Positions 1 through 8,894 are shown, counted from the stretch's first letter. The stretch: DNA of 64,000 nucleotides from Citrobacter farmeri (GCF_019048065.1 NZ_CP077292.1:24903-88902); one strand, 5' to 3'. Notes: generated by a model not told the origin, from the letters alone. Numbers and translations: made by a program.

Positions 1-859
1 GTAAAGCACCGGAATCAGACGCAACTAAAGTTCCTTTACCCGCCAGACCTGCAGTGATGAACTGACCTGCGGACACAACAGAGCCCTCCCCCGTGACTTT
101 TAAAATGCTGTCAAAAGGGAGTGTTGAACTCTGGTTTCCCACGGTAATATCGTTCTCTGCACGGGTTAAACCACCACCAGATGTCGTCAGAAAACCTTCC
201 CCATATGTACCCACTATGATGCGGTGTCCGGAACGTAATTCACTTCCTGTGCCATCAACAAGTACAGTTCCTCTTGCCGGCTCGTTGTTGGATGTATCAT
301 TGCGAGCGCCGAGCCAGATGCCTTCTTTTTCACTGGTGCTTAATAATTTCCCGCCATTCGTTATAGATACATACCCCTGTCCACTGTATGCTCCAATCTG
401 CAGCGAGGCGGTATTATAACTTCCAGACTGCGAGAAAATGACTGTGCTACCCTCTCCGGAAATATTCAGGAAACCGGTACCACTCTTTGTCGTTGCTCCC
501 GTTGCGCCATTTCCAGAACCACCTATATCAAAAGGATTAGAGTAGGATGCTGTTGTATTGACAAGAAGAGTACCACCATTTATCACATCTACAACCCCGG
601 TAGAGCCACCTCGCCCGACACTTAAAAGACCAGTTGAAAATTCACCGCCACTAGTTATTATTAACCGGCCATCAGTTATATATCCTACACTGGTTGATGA
701 AGTATCGGTCCATTGCGTCTCAACTATCATTTCCTGGTTGTTATCAATTGGTATTGCAAAGGCTACACCACTGAATAAAGCTGCCAGAACGGAAATTGCA
801 ACCGGACTCAATGATGTACCGACAGATAATTTATCTCTATCTTGAATTTGATTTTTCAT
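1..859 (-). CDS. Autotransporter adhesin, N-terminal part (cut by window edge)
   Basis: Reading the minus strand from the ATG at 859 gives an open frame of about 286 codons that runs off the left edge. Residues 1-35 form a signal peptide with an extended N-terminal region and a likely cleavage after AFA. The rest is Gly/Ser/Thr-rich, with recurring short units of the type LxVGxxGxGxVxVxxGGxL. This is the repeat style of beta-helical passenger domains in type V secreted adhesins (AIDA-I, MisL and ShdA relatives). The barrel that would prove the class lies outside the window. The gene is probably surface exposed and adhesive; its binding target cannot be read. A MarT/FidL-like regulator pair, the type that controls misL in Salmonella, is encoded at 8.9-10.2 kb, but a link is inference only. 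Confidence 0.75.
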   Translation of the reverse strand, partial: MKNQIQDRDKLSVGTSLSPVAISVLAALFSGVAFAIPIDNNQEMIVETQWTDTSSTSVGYITDGRLIITSGGEFSTGLLSVGRGGSTGVVDVINGGTLLVNTTASYSNPFDIGGSGNGATGATTKSGTGFLNISGEGSTVIFSQSGSYNTASLQIGAYSGQGYVSITNGGKLLSTSEKEGIWLGARNDTSNNEPARGTVLVDGTGSELRSGHRIIVGTYGEGFLTTSGGGLTRAENDITVGNQSSTLPFDSILKVTGEGSVVSAGQFITAGLAGKGTLVASDSGAL

Positions 860-1738
860 TAATTTCCCATATCATACTTTCATGTTTAATAAAAAATAAT
901 GTGCTTTACCAAAGAGATGCAATATAATTTCAGGATTTCCCAGAACAGGGTACTTCTATACTTTGTGCCATGCTCACTTTTACATCATATTACTATCATA
1001 AGAAGTGTCTGACACAAACAAAACTACAGTCCAGCGGGGAGCTTTACAAGGACTGGCAATATAATTGCCATGCCCCCTCCCTTTGAAATACAATAATAAA
1101 TATCTCACCCCTGATGGCGTCGCCCTCGGTAAATATAAAAACATTTAACGTGAAGTTACCATTGTTAATAAGTGGTTAGAGCATCAAAATACATACTGAT
1201 ATTTAAGTTTAGACCTTTTCGCATGTAGAACCCCCTAGAAAATAATTTAACGCCATGTATCACTACTTGACTTGGCAGATGGTATAACTCTTTCTCTGCA
1301 CATAACTGCGCTGAGTGATTAATATACATTATTCGTTTTTTTTTCAAAAAATCACATTAGCTATGCTTTTAAAATTATTTTCTATAATTCTCTTAAATCA
1401 AACAAAATTAGAACATAAATGACAATTCCATACAAATAAGCGTAATTAATCTCTTCATACCTTTCTTTTTTGTAAAAAAAAACAAACCACTATGTTAATT
1501 TTAAGAAAATTATACTTTACGATTAATTACAAAGTATTTCCGAAAGGTCTAATGATAAATCATATGTCATGATAATTATTCTCATCTTATCAGAATTACC
1601 AGTCTCGTTTAATGCGGTAACGGTGAACATATACAGAACAAGGGATTCTGAGTGAAAAGAGGCAACATTATCCTGTCTTCTGTCGGACAGAGCGGGAGGA
1701 GGTATTAGACGTCAACTAGTTTTGCCGGTGGTTATCAG
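860..1738. other. AT-rich intergenic region
   Basis: This is about 880 bases upstream of the autotransporter gene with very low G+C and long A and T runs. I see no convincing gene. A 60-codon frame on the minus strand (1165-1347) lacks a good ribosome binding site and recognisable features. The region probably holds the promoter of the autotransporter gene; its composition fits H-NS-bound foreign DNA. Confidence 0.4.
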
Positions 1739-1996
1739 ATGAGTGATCATCTCACGCTTACAGGCTGGCAGGAAGTAACACAACATATGGTGTTCCGCTT
1801 CTCCAGAAAAGCAGCGGATAGAGCCGCTACATCTCGTGTTTTCGTGGTGTACAGCACCGGGGCGCTTCTGAAAGATCCGGAACTGAGGGTTATCGGCTCT
1901 TTTACTGAAGCTGATTTTTTATTCATCTCTTACTTCGAACAATTCTTCAATCGATTTTGTCGGGTAGAAAAGCGAATTACAATTTTCTTCCTTTAA
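1739..1996 (+). pseudogene. Unrecognised protein fragment
   Basis: An 85-codon frame starts at an ATG and has protein-like composition for its first 60 residues. It then runs antisense into the 3' end of the acetyltransferase toxin gene, so its tail (after about 1918) is unlikely to be native. In-frame sequence upstream of the ATG is also protein-like for about nine codons before a stop. I do not recognise the family. It is most likely a truncated gene cut by the insertion of the toxin-antitoxin module; chance is the alternative. Confidence 0.2.
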
Positions 1997-2449
1997 CTGT
2001 ATAAAACCCAGTTGAAGGTAGAATTTTTTGGCGTTGTCGTTCAGCGCTTCCACGAACATTCCGTGTATACCCACAGCTTGCGAGGCCTGATACACGATTT
2101 TCATAGCATGGGTAACAAGTGTTTCTCCATATCCCTGATGATGAATGCTTTTATCAAGTGCCAGACGACCCAAAGTCACGCTCGGCACGTTTTTGTAGAG
2201 CACTCGCCTTTGTTGTGTCTTACTGGGAAGCAGCGTTTTCTCAAAGCAACTGCCAGACAACGTGTAGTACCCCATAACACGTGGTTTATCCTCTCTCGTC
2301 ACGAGCAGATAGCCGCGTAAAATCTTACTGTTGTGCTGGCGCTTCAGATGAGCAGTGAGAAAAGTATTCAGATACTCTTCTCCACAATCGAAGTTGCTTA
2401 ATTCATATTCAACTTCCTCAGAAAAAATCTCAATCCTTAAACCGTCCAT
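1919..2449 (-). CDS. GNAT acetyltransferase toxin (TacT/AtaT-like)
   Basis: This 176-residue protein has the GNAT fold hallmarks: a mid-protein strand ending LGRLALDKSIHHQGYG, matching the acetyl-CoA-binding R/QxxGxG/A loop, and a C-terminal ALNDNAKKFYLQLGF segment typical of TacT/AtaT toxins. Members of this family acetylate the amino group of charged aminoacyl-tRNAs and stop translation. The start lies 3 bases after the stop of the DUF1778 gene, so the pair is one operon with antitoxin first, as usual. It probably acts in plasmid maintenance by post-segregational killing. Which aminoacyl-tRNA it targets cannot be told from sequence. A second, divergent pair of the same type lies at 41.8-42.5 kb. 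Confidence 0.88.
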   Translation of the reverse strand: MDGLRIEIFSEEVEYELSNFDCGEEYLNTFLTAHLKRQHNSKILRGYLLVTREDKPRVMGYYTLSGSCFEKTLLPSKTQQRRVLYKNVPSVTLGRLALDKSIHHQGYGETLVTHAMKIVYQASQAVGIHGMFVEALNDNAKKFYLQLGFIQLKEENCNSLFYPTKSIEELFEVRDE

Positions 2450-2452
2450 TTG

Positions 2453-2722
2453 TTACTCCAGTTCCTGGAGACGTTTAGCGGCTCGTTTCAGTCGGTCATT
2501 CGGTGCCGGCGGATTAGTGATTGCTTCCATAACCAGGTTCCAGGACTCCTCATTGAGGAGCAGGCGACGGTGCTGGTCAATAACTTCTGCAGCGCGTTCT
2601 GAAGCAGTACTGACCATGAACTGTGAAATTGACTGGTTAGTCATTGCTGCAGCCTCTTCGATCATGTGTTTGTCGTCTTCATTTAATCTCAGATCTATGC
2701 GCTGCTTCTTCAGTGCTGACAT
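2453..2722 (-). CDS. DUF1778 ribbon-helix-helix antitoxin (TacA-like)
   Basis: This 89-residue protein has an N-terminal ribbon-helix-helix signature (RIDLRLNEDDKHMIEEAA) followed by a segment ISQFMVSTASERAAEVI that is typical of DUF1778 antitoxins. The charged C-terminal tail normally wraps around the acetyltransferase and blocks the acetyl-CoA site. The gene directly precedes the toxin gene on the same strand. Family members repress their own promoter together with the toxin, so an operator is expected just above 2722; I did not identify one with confidence. Confidence 0.88.
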   Translation of the reverse strand: MSALKKQRIDLRLNEDDKHMIEEAAAMTNQSISQFMVSTASERAAEVIDQHRRLLLNEESWNLVMEAITNPPAPNDRLKRAAKRLQELE

Positions 2723-3205
2723 GGTTTTTCTCCCTGACCACTCTTACTTCTGAAAGGGCGGACAGTTTTGTTGGGGCCGGGCCTTAAGGCGATATCATTT
2801 ATCCAGGTCTGTAGTAATATTCCGATAATATGTACGGAAGTATGCCGTACAAGCATAATAGGATTATGGTATGCAGGTTTCAACCACAAGTTGTTACTAA
2901 ACCCGAGTACAGCACGTAAAGGTATAGTGAGAAGACCCACGACGTTAATCTGAGCAGGCTCAGACTATCCTGATCATAACTACGTAACCGCCATATTATA
3001 GCTTCTGCGAGAAATTCAGGTACGACATACTTTACATTGAGGGCTGAACACATCAGTGCTCGCCGCAGTCCGGTGACCGGGCTTTAGCCCGCGAACCGGC
3101 GAGGAAGCGCAAGAGAACAGAAGTTGACGGGAGCAGTTACGCGCAGCTGCAAGGATAAAAGACGATCATTGTAGAATAGTCTGAATTACCTTTCTGTTCA
3201 GCAGG

Positions 3206-3214
3206 TTATCCACA
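3206..3214 (+). promoter_or_regulatory. DnaA box of RepFIB origin
   Basis: A perfect match to the DnaA consensus TTATCCACA. It stands just before the phased GATC cluster and the iterons, as expected for an origin that needs host DnaA for opening. Confidence 0.7.
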
Positions 3215-3326
3215 TATACAGTTCTTCGATCCAGTAATTAGATCCTTAAAGCGATCCCTGGAAGATCAAAAGAAGATCCCGACACCTCTGAAGGCCGCGT
3301 CAGGACTGAGCCAGGAGTATGATCAG

Positions 3327-3427
3327 ATAAGCTGTAGCAGGTTAATCATAAGCTGTAACTGGTATACAATAAGCTGTATTATGCTGAGGATATGCTGTAA
3401 TGAGCCAGTGATATAAACTACAGTGAG
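3327..3427 (+). repeat. RepFIB iterons (upstream set)
   Basis: The motif ATAAGCTGTA occurs at 3327, 3348 and 3369, followed by ATATGCTGTA at 3390 and a weaker copy near 3413. The first four are exactly 21 bp apart, two helical turns. These are the expected Rep-binding iterons in front of a RepFIB rep gene. They should serve both initiation and autoregulation of the Rep promoter. Confidence 0.85.
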
Positions 3428-3551
3428 TATATCCTCTGAAAGTTCATCAAGGTTGTGTATAAACTGAAGCCAGTTGCCTGACGCTTTACAGGCCATAACA
3501 TGATAACAGTGGCTGTTTTTATTCTTAAACTATCCACCGATTGGAGGCGCT

Positions 3552-4571
3552 CTGGACAAGGACAATCTGGACATAAAAAAACTGTTTGAAGAGGTGGATA
3601 AATCCTCCGGCGAAATAGTTAACCTTACGCCTAACGGCAGCAACACGGTACAGCCTGTGGCGCTGATGCGGCTTGGTGTTTTTGTTCCCACACTCAAGTC
3701 ACTAAAAAACAGTAAAAAAAATACGCTTTCCCGTACAGATGCGACGGAAGAGCTGACGCGCCTTTCTCTTGCCAGAGCTGAAGGCTTTGATAAGGTCGAG
3801 ATCACCGGCCCACGGCTTGATATGGATAACGATTTCAAGACCTGGGTCGGGATCGTTCATTCCTTTGCCCGACATAAGGTTATCGGGGATAAAGTGGAAC
3901 TTCCGTTCGTCGAGTTCGCTAAACTGTGTGGTATCCCTTCAAGCCAGTCGTCCCGCAAACTTCGGGAGCGTATCAGCCCCTCGCTCAAACGTATCGCGGG
4001 TACCGTGATCTCGTTTTCCCGCACGACTGAAAAACACACCAAAGAATACATCACGCATCTGGTGCAGTCGGCCTACTATGATACGGAGAAGGATGTCGTC
4101 CAGTTACAGGCCGATCCGCGCCTGTTTGAACTCTATCAGTTTGACCGGAAAGTGTTGCTGCAGCTCAAGGCCATCAATGCTCTGAAGCGCCGTGAGTCCG
4201 CCCAGGCACTTTATACCTTTATAGAGAGTCTGCCGCGGGATCCTGCGCCCATATCGCTGGCACGTCTGCGGGCCCGCCTGAACCTGAAATCCCCTGTATT
4301 CTCGCAGAACCAGACGGTGAGGCGTGCCATGGAGCAACTCCGGGAGATTGGCTATCTGAATTACACTGAAATCCAGCGGGGACGCACCAAACTCTTCTGT
4401 ATTCACTACCGGCGGCCCAAGTTAAAACCACCTCATGATGAGAGTGCGGAGAACCCTCAACTACCCGCTGCACCGGGTGATGTCAGTCCGGAGATGACTG
4501 AGAAACTGGCGCTGCTTGAAAAACTTGGCATCACACTTGATGACCTGGAAAAGCTCTTCAAATCCCGCTGA
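3552..4571 (+). CDS. repB: RepFIB replication initiation protein
   Basis: The protein belongs to the RepFIB/RepB initiator family of IncF plasmids (Rep_3 type, two winged-helix domains). It binds the flanking iterons to start replication and represses its own promoter. From GTG at 3594 the frame gives 325 residues. The frame is open further upstream, and a CTG at 3552 is preceded by GGAGG at 3543-3547, four bases away. From recall, RepFIB of P307 was reported to start at CTG, which would give 339 residues here, so I chose that start. Iterons of both orientations lie before and after the gene. No frameshift is seen and the gene looks functional. The C-terminus is less conserved and rich in Pro and Leu. 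Confidence 0.93.
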   Translation: MDKDNLDIKKLFEEVDKSSGEIVNLTPNGSNTVQPVALMRLGVFVPTLKSLKNSKKNTLSRTDATEELTRLSLARAEGFDKVEITGPRLDMDNDFKTWVGIVHSFARHKVIGDKVELPFVEFAKLCGIPSSQSSRKLRERISPSLKRIAGTVISFSRTTEKHTKEYITHLVQSAYYDTEKDVVQLQADPRLFELYQFDRKVLLQLKAINALKRRESAQALYTFIESLPRDPAPISLARLRARLNLKSPVFSQNQTVRRAMEQLREIGYLNYTEIQRGRTKLFCIHYRRPKLKPPHDESAENPQLPAAPGDVSPEMTEKLALLEKLGITLDDLEKLFKSR

Positions 4572-4573
4572 AC

Positions 4574-4852
4574 ATAAGCTGTAGTGAGTTAACCGTCATT
4601 GTTTACTTACTACAGCTTATATTACTGCTTCTGGCGAGTGTTCTGCTCACTACAAATTATATAAGCCGTGATGAGTACTGTCCGTTCCGGAGACGCCTTT
4701 TTCCTGATCAACAAACCCCCGCTGTTATATTTCTGTTGCTGCCGGAACGCTGCAAACTCGTCGTACCAGAATCCCACAAATCATAATCTGCTCACTACAG
4801 CTTATTTCATGGTGGAGTCACTCACTACAGCTTATATTAACTGTAGTGAGTG
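4574..4852 (+). repeat. RepFIB iterons (downstream set)
   Basis: Copies of ATAAGCTGTAGTGAG or its complement CTCACTACAGCTTAT stand directly after the rep gene: near 4574 (direct), 4606 (inverted), 4645 (inverted, weaker), 4661 (direct, weaker), 4791, 4821 (both inverted) and 4841 (partial, direct). In RepFIB, iterons beyond the rep gene act in copy control and incompatibility by binding Rep. Confidence 0.85.
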
Positions 4853-4858
4853 ACGTTG

Positions 4859-5599
4859 TCACTTAAGAGGGGGAAGTGTACGGAGGACTTGCGCGGCATC
4901 ATACCCGTCACCGGTGAACGGTACAGCCAGCGTGGCCGCCATATCCAGGGCAAATACCCGCGTATACACTTCCATTGAACGCGGATCCTTGTGACCGGCC
5001 AGCGCCTGAATGACCTTCTTCGGCTGCCGGTGATAAAGCATGTGCATGATATAGCTGTGCCGGAACGTGTGCGGTGTCACCGGAATTGAAAAGTGCACTC
5101 CGTCAGCTTCGGCCCGTTTCACTGCCTGCTTCAGCCAGTTTCGCATGGTTTCATCTGTGACGGCCCACAGTGGTTCACGCCGGCGGGGACGGGTGGTGAC
5201 CATCCAGCTTTCCATCTGCCTGACATAGCTTATATCTGTCAGCGGGACCAGACGGACTTCATCTTTTGGTGGGCGCCCGCGTCGTGCGCGGACTTTTTCA
5301 GACAGCACCCGCACAAAGGGTCGCAGGCCATCGAGATCAAATGACTCCGGGGTCAGCATCCGGGCTTCTCCGATACGGATGCCGGTGTTCCACATGGTGG
5401 CGAACAGCATGTGATGCCGCTGGTCGGGCATATAGAAGAGGAGGGCGCTCACTTCAGGCGCCAGCAGGTAGGCCGGGGTGGCCCCGGTGGACGTGGCCAT
5501 GCGACGCAGTGCCACGGCGGTCGCAAAATCAACGCCCGGGGCGATCGGCAATAACGAAACGCGTTCTGGTGAATTCTGCAGGGGAATGATGTTGTTCAT
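4859..5599 (-). CDS. Tyrosine site-specific recombinase (ResD/Int-like) next to RepFIB
   Basis: This 246-residue tyrosine recombinase has the catalytic set in order: Arg in NTGIRIGEA, the HxxR box HTFRHSY, His in AGHKDPRS and the Tyr nucleophile in MEVYTRVF. Proteins of this size and position lie next to most RepFIB replicons and are related to F ResD, which resolves plasmid multimers at a site near its gene. It faces repB tail to tail, with the downstream iterons between. It probably resolves dimers. The region just upstream (about 5690-5765) has a direct repeat GGATCCTTTTAT and short inverted repeats that could be its target. In F, resD follows ccdB; here it does not. Confidence 0.88.
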   Translation of the reverse strand: MNNIIPLQNSPERVSLLPIAPGVDFATAVALRRMATSTGATPAYLLAPEVSALLFYMPDQRHHMLFATMWNTGIRIGEARMLTPESFDLDGLRPFVRVLSEKVRARRGRPPKDEVRLVPLTDISYVRQMESWMVTTRPRRREPLWAVTDETMRNWLKQAVKRAEADGVHFSIPVTPHTFRHSYIMHMLYHRQPKKVIQALAGHKDPRSMEVYTRVFALDMAATLAVPFTGDGYDAAQVLRTLPPLK

Positions 5600-5962
5600 C
5601 GGTTATTTTTCACGTAGCGCACGCACTGGTTATGGATACAGCTATTCTGGCCTGAAACAGCAGATCCAGCCACGACAATAAATCGCAGCACGCGGATCCT
5701 TTTATTTGCTTATCCCACATTATTGCGGGTAAAACCAAATACGTAAAGGATCCTTTTATAGCTTATAACCACACTGAAGCCAGTTATGACGCGGGCTGAG
5801 GGCTGGTTTACCGTTTTTGGGAGAAATGGGGTAATGCCAGGACAAACGGGATCCGGGAAAAAAGTGATGAAACGGGAAAGAGAAAGTTGCGCTACGTGAA
5901 ATCTGACCTGGTACACCCCTGTAACCCTGTCAGATTTCGCGCAGCGCGATCCGGGGCTGTTA
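5600..5962. other. Intergenic region between recombinase and parE; possible resolution site
   Basis: No gene is visible. Near 5695-5760 the motif GGATCCTTTTAT occurs twice as a direct repeat about 55 bp apart, a candidate recombination site for the adjacent recombinase. The part from about 5815 to 5950 is similar to 6588-6720 and belongs to the tandem duplication described for parDE. Confidence 0.45.
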
Positions 5963-6256
5963 TTACCAGTTCAGATGACAACCAGTATCCTGATGCTGGC
6001 TGAGTATACGGATAATAATTATATCGGTGTCAGTTTGCAGAAAATAAATAATATGTTGCTCGAAAGTCAGGGCATTGATATGTTCACCCAGTTCAGGACG
6101 AGGAGTTACTGTGTTGTTTTCACCCAGAATGCGGAAAATATCAGAGATGTGATTAATATATTTATCAGCCTGATCTTCACCGAAAAAGTGATAACCATAG
6201 AACCAGATATCTTCCAGATATTGGCTGGCACTGGGTGTGATTTTAACAGTTTTCAC
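5963..6256 (-). CDS. parE: ParE-family toxin
   Basis: This RelE/ParE-fold protein would have 97 residues from the GTG at 6256. That GTG overlaps the 3' end of parD by 14 bases, the usual coupling. An upstream in-frame start would add about 22 residues in the parD region and is less likely. Conserved features are the N-terminal KITPSASQYLEDIW segment, PELGEHINAL and a C-terminal HIIYFLQTDTDIIIIRILS strand pair ending HQD. ParE toxins poison DNA gyrase; the pair should stabilise the plasmid. Confidence 0.85.
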   Translation of the reverse strand: MKTVKITPSASQYLEDIWFYGYHFFGEDQADKYINHISDIFRILGENNTVTPRPELGEHINALTFEQHIIYFLQTDTDIIIIRILSQHQDTGCHLNW

Positions 6257-6509
6257 CGGCAGCCCTCGTACCTGCTTTAACTTTTTTGAGGAACGCATCT
6301 TTTTCCCATTCCACGGATTCACCGCTGCTCAGACCTTCCGCCAGCAAATCACGCAGTGCCTGAAGGCGCGACTCGGCCTGCTTTTCCCGAAGGAGACGAA
6401 GAGATTCTCGGATGACTTCACTCTGAGTCCTGTAATCTCCTGACTTTATTAAAGATTCTATGAATTCACGAAGTTCATCACCGAGATCGACGGTCATTGT
6501 TCTGGCCAT
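6243..6509 (-). CDS. parD: ParD-family antitoxin
   Basis: This 88-residue protein starts with the ribbon-helix-helix strand RTMTVDLGDELREFIESL and the helix pair SGDYRTQSEVIRESLRLL typical of ParD/CC2985 antitoxins. The C-terminal part should neutralise ParE. The gene comes first and overlaps parE. A GGAG lies 7 bases before the ATG. A related but expanded and broken copy is at 6935-7333. Confidence 0.88.
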   Translation of the reverse strand: MARTMTVDLGDELREFIESLIKSGDYRTQSEVIRESLRLLREKQAESRLQALRDLLAEGLSSGESVEWEKDAFLKKVKAGTRAAGENC

Positions 6510-6721
6510 ATCCAGACTCCAGTGTTGTAAGTATAAATCTTACATTCAGTTTATAAGACAACCTGAATACCGTCCAGTATTGTGATTTGGGAGAATTGAG
6601 GTAATGCCAGGACGAACAGGATCGAACCAAAAGGGAGGGTAGCAGAGAAGGATAGGGTGCGCTACGTGAATTCTGAACTGTTGCATCCCTGTAATCAGGA
6701 TAGTTTTCACGTAGCGCAATC

Positions 6722-7333
6722 TTTTTATTTTTTAAGGTAACGATCAATATCCGGGTTATCGTTATAATATATATAAATTGAATTAGTGTTGTGATCAGTC
6801 CTGCAGGATGTAAATCTATAGTGCAAGAATGTATTGTTCCGGTTACGAATAAGGAACTCTAATATTATTGATCTGAAAAAATTATAGCAGATTAATATAT
6901 TTCTCAGTCTGCTCTTCACCAGACTAGTGGCTTCTTATCCGTAATACCAAATGTTCTCCAGGTCCTGGCTGGCTTCAGGTGTCAGTTTAACTGTTTCACC
7001 GGCAGCCCTTATCACTGCTTTAATCTTTTTTTCAGGAATACGTCTTTTCTTTAATCCACGGGGCTCGTCACTACTCAGTAAAACACGAAGAGTCTGGAGG
7101 CGAGACTCTGCCTGTTTTTCGCGCAGAAGGCGAGATAATGCCTGTTTCTCTCGCAGAAGTCCAGATACTGCCTTTTTTTTACGCAAAAGGTGAGATACAG
7201 TCTGTTTTTCACGCAGGAGGCGAAGTGACTCCCGGATTACTTCACTCTGAGTGCTATAATTATCTGATTTTATCAGGGATTCTATAAATCCCCAGAGTTC
7301 ATCATCGAGATATACTGTCATAGTTCTGATCAT
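6722..7333 (-). pseudogene. Decayed second parDE copy with ParD repeat expansion and ParD-ParE fusion
   Basis: The frame 6935-7333 (132 residues) begins like the neighbouring ParD (RTMTVYLDDELWGFIESL). A ten-residue unit present once in that ParD occurs four times here (LLREKQTVSH, LLRKKKAVSG, LLREKQALSR, LLREKQAESR; 7100-7219). Near the end of parD a 1-base loss relative to the intact pair joins the ParD frame to the ParE frame. The product continues as VKLTPEASQDLENIWYYG and then stops. Beyond the stop, other frames still encode ParE-like pieces (EEQTEKYINLL, then IYI and RILI strands) down to about 6722. The toxin is therefore dead. The expanded ParD might still bind DNA or the intact ParE, but that is inference. 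Confidence 0.8.
7100..7219 (-). repeat. Four tandem 30-bp in-frame repeats in ParD copy
   Basis: Four adjacent 30-bp units (7100-7129, 7130-7159, 7160-7189, 7190-7219) encode variants of LLREKQAESR. The intact ParD at 6243-6509 has a single unit at the same place, so the array arose by expansion after the duplication. Confidence 0.85.
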
Positions 7334-7423
7334 TTTCTGGTTCCTGATATATAAGTAATAATTTTATCTTGATATTGTTAAACAGTGTAAAAAAACTGTC
7401 TGATGCTTTTATTTAAAAAATCC

Positions 7424-7675
7424 TTATTCAATATTTTCCTCCCCGGCCAACTCTTCCCAGGGGGCGATGATAAATTCATTTTTCATCCATGGTGTCAGAT
7501 TATGTGAAAAATCAACCATTTCATTAGTGATGAAATTAATTATATAATATACACCTAGTTTTTTTGCAATATTACTTCCATCCTTAAAGGTTTTAACCTG
7601 CTGTCCCTTTTCCTGAAGAGCAAGGTTCAGTCGATTTAATGCAGTAGTTTTAGAAATTTTTTTAATCTTGTACAT
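7424..7675 (-). CDS. Small protein, paralogue of the one at 22.4 kb
   Basis: An 83-residue, Lys-rich protein of unknown function. It aligns with the 22419-22661 product over most of its length: a start rich in Leu/Asn/Arg (TTALNRLNLALQEKGQQV versus AAMKRLNNRLTEYGQKV), then a GxYxIxxxxTxExxxFxxxLTxWxKxE core. No signal peptide or membrane segment is seen. The two copies stand at opposite edges of the accessory island in opposite orientations. A small regulator is possible, but no DNA-binding motif can be claimed. Confidence 0.6.
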   Translation of the reverse strand: MYKIKKISKTTALNRLNLALQEKGQQVKTFKDGSNIAKKLGVYYIINFITNEMVDFSHNLTPWMKNEFIIAPWEELAGEENIE

Positions 7676-7707
7676 TTATCTTACCTAAAGATATTATTGA
7701 TAGTAAT

Positions 7708-7887
7708 TCAACTTTTGTGTTTTTCTGAGTACGTTTTATAGTGTTTAACTCTTAACAGAAAAGCTAATTTCATTTCATTTGGCATATTCCCGCTAAATGC
7801 CATAATGGAAACACCTTTGTGCTCAAGTTCCATTGATATATATGATTTTGCGAGGAAATCCACAGGGCATTCTTTTTGATATATCAT
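7708..7887 (-). CDS. Small hypothetical protein
   Basis: A 59-codon frame starts from ATG at 7887 with GGTGG a few bases before it. The composition is protein-like (SYISMELEHKGVSIMAFSG then NEMKLAFLLRVKHYK). It lies 32 bases before the next gene on the same strand, which suggests co-transcription. I do not recognise it, and no homologous domain can be named. A chance frame in AT-rich DNA is possible. Confidence 0.4.
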   Translation of the reverse strand: MIYQKECPVDFLAKSYISMELEHKGVSIMAFSGNMPNEMKLAFLLRVKHYKTYSEKHKS

Positions 7888-8129
7888 ATTTATCCACCAT
7901 TTCATTCATAATTTTAAAATATAAACTGACTTCATATCCGGAATTATATGATTTCGTAATGCTTCTATATATGTTCATTGAAAAAATGAGTCAAAATAAA
8001 ACATCGATATCATGACATAGTATGATTGTCTATTTTTTACCAAATAATTATCAAGGCTATCTTCATCTTTACTCTTATCATGTACATGTCTTGTCGTTTC
8101 ATTTTTACATCCATTTTATCAGCGGATGA

Positions 8130-8639
8130 TTAAAAGTGATATTTATCTAATTTAACCCCTGGTTTAAAATTAGAAAAGACAATATCCTTATAGCATAATA
8201 CTTTTTTCGCATTGCATTTAATGGCACAGGTTAAAGCACTTGTTGCCTGACTGAATAATATTGGAGCATTAACAGATTTTGAAACTGTTGATGTAATACC
8301 CATATATATATAATTACTATTATTATAGTGTAAGTTGTTTTTTACTTTTTTATTAGTCCGATCAAAAAAGTTCACAATAGTTTCTTTTAACTGAAACGAA
8401 TCTTTTTTAGAAATTACCATTGCATACTTGTCTTTATTTACTCTATACCATTTTTCTTCATGGTGTTCAATCAATAACAAAGATAATGCTTTGATGTATT
8501 CCATAAATTCAACTGTTCGAGTGGAATTATTAAGTAAAGCCGACTTAACTAAAACCAGACTTACAGGTGTATTTTTATCAGAAGCATCAATTTTTATCTG
8601 TAAATATTTAAGAAAGGTATCCTTATCAGTGATGAACAT
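8130..8639 (-). CDS. Degenerate GGDEF-like domain protein
   Basis: The frame gives 169 residues from ATG 8639; an upstream ATG at 8693 would add 18. The pattern resembles a diguanylate cyclase fold: an early strand VSLVLVKSALL, a middle NKDKYAMVI where the active site would stand, IVNFFDR, a YIYMGIT strand and the late ILFSQATSALTCAIKCNAKKVLCYKD helix. The GGDEF signature itself is missing, so no catalytic activity is expected. Such proteins can serve as regulators. It follows the MarT/FidL-like genes on the same strand, after a hairpin. The family call rests on pattern only. Confidence 0.45.
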   Translation of the reverse strand: MFITDKDTFLKYLQIKIDASDKNTPVSLVLVKSALLNNSTRTVEFMEYIKALSLLLIEHHEEKWYRVNKDKYAMVISKKDSFQLKETIVNFFDRTNKKVKNNLHYNNSNYIYMGITSTVSKSVNAPILFSQATSALTCAIKCNAKKVLCYKDIVFSNFKPGVKLDKYHF

Positions 8640-8855
8640 TTTCTTAATCCTGTATATATATCGTTTGAACGTATATTGTGCTCTTGTTTTCAAGTGAGAC
8701 TATTATTCACTCCAATCAGATGACTTGAAACATTTATCTGAAAAATAGAAAAACAAAGAATAATATTCTTTATAATAATTTGTTTTGTTTTGTTTATGCT
8801 GGGTAATAAAGGTAAAAGCAGAGATGACAGCAGTAAGGAGAAAACACCTAACGCT

Positions 8856-8878
8856 CAGAGGCCTGATTATGGCCTCTG
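8856..8878. terminator. Perfect 8-bp hairpin between fidL-like and GGDEF-like genes
   Basis: CAGAGGCC and GGCCTCTG are separated by seven bases. No strong T run follows on either strand. It could be an attenuating or mRNA-stabilising hairpin downstream of the fidL-like gene on the minus strand. Confidence 0.4.
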
Positions 8879-8894
8879 CAAGAGTTAAGGTAAG

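Larger units (their letters stand above)
2723..3551. other. RepFIB origin region upstream of repB
   Basis: This stretch holds no convincing gene. Its right half carries origin elements: a perfect DnaA box TTATCCACA at 3206-3214, five GATC sites spaced 11-13 bp at 3228, 3241, 3253, 3264 and 3275, and direct iterons from 3327. Around 3060-3115 a GC-rich segment with partly repeated CCGG motifs has unknown meaning. The layout resembles the P1-like replicon family to which RepFIB belongs. Confidence 0.75.

Noticed and set aside
1165..1347. 60-codon frame in the region upstream of the autotransporter
   Set aside because: AT-rich chance frame without ribosome binding site or recognisable pattern.
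3060..3120. GC-rich segment considered as a tRNA-like gene or REP element
   Set aside because: No cloverleaf could be drawn, and the repeats are too imperfect to call.
7100..7219. Short regular repeats considered as a CRISPR array
   Set aside because: The units are adjacent without spacers and encode an in-frame ParD repeat.
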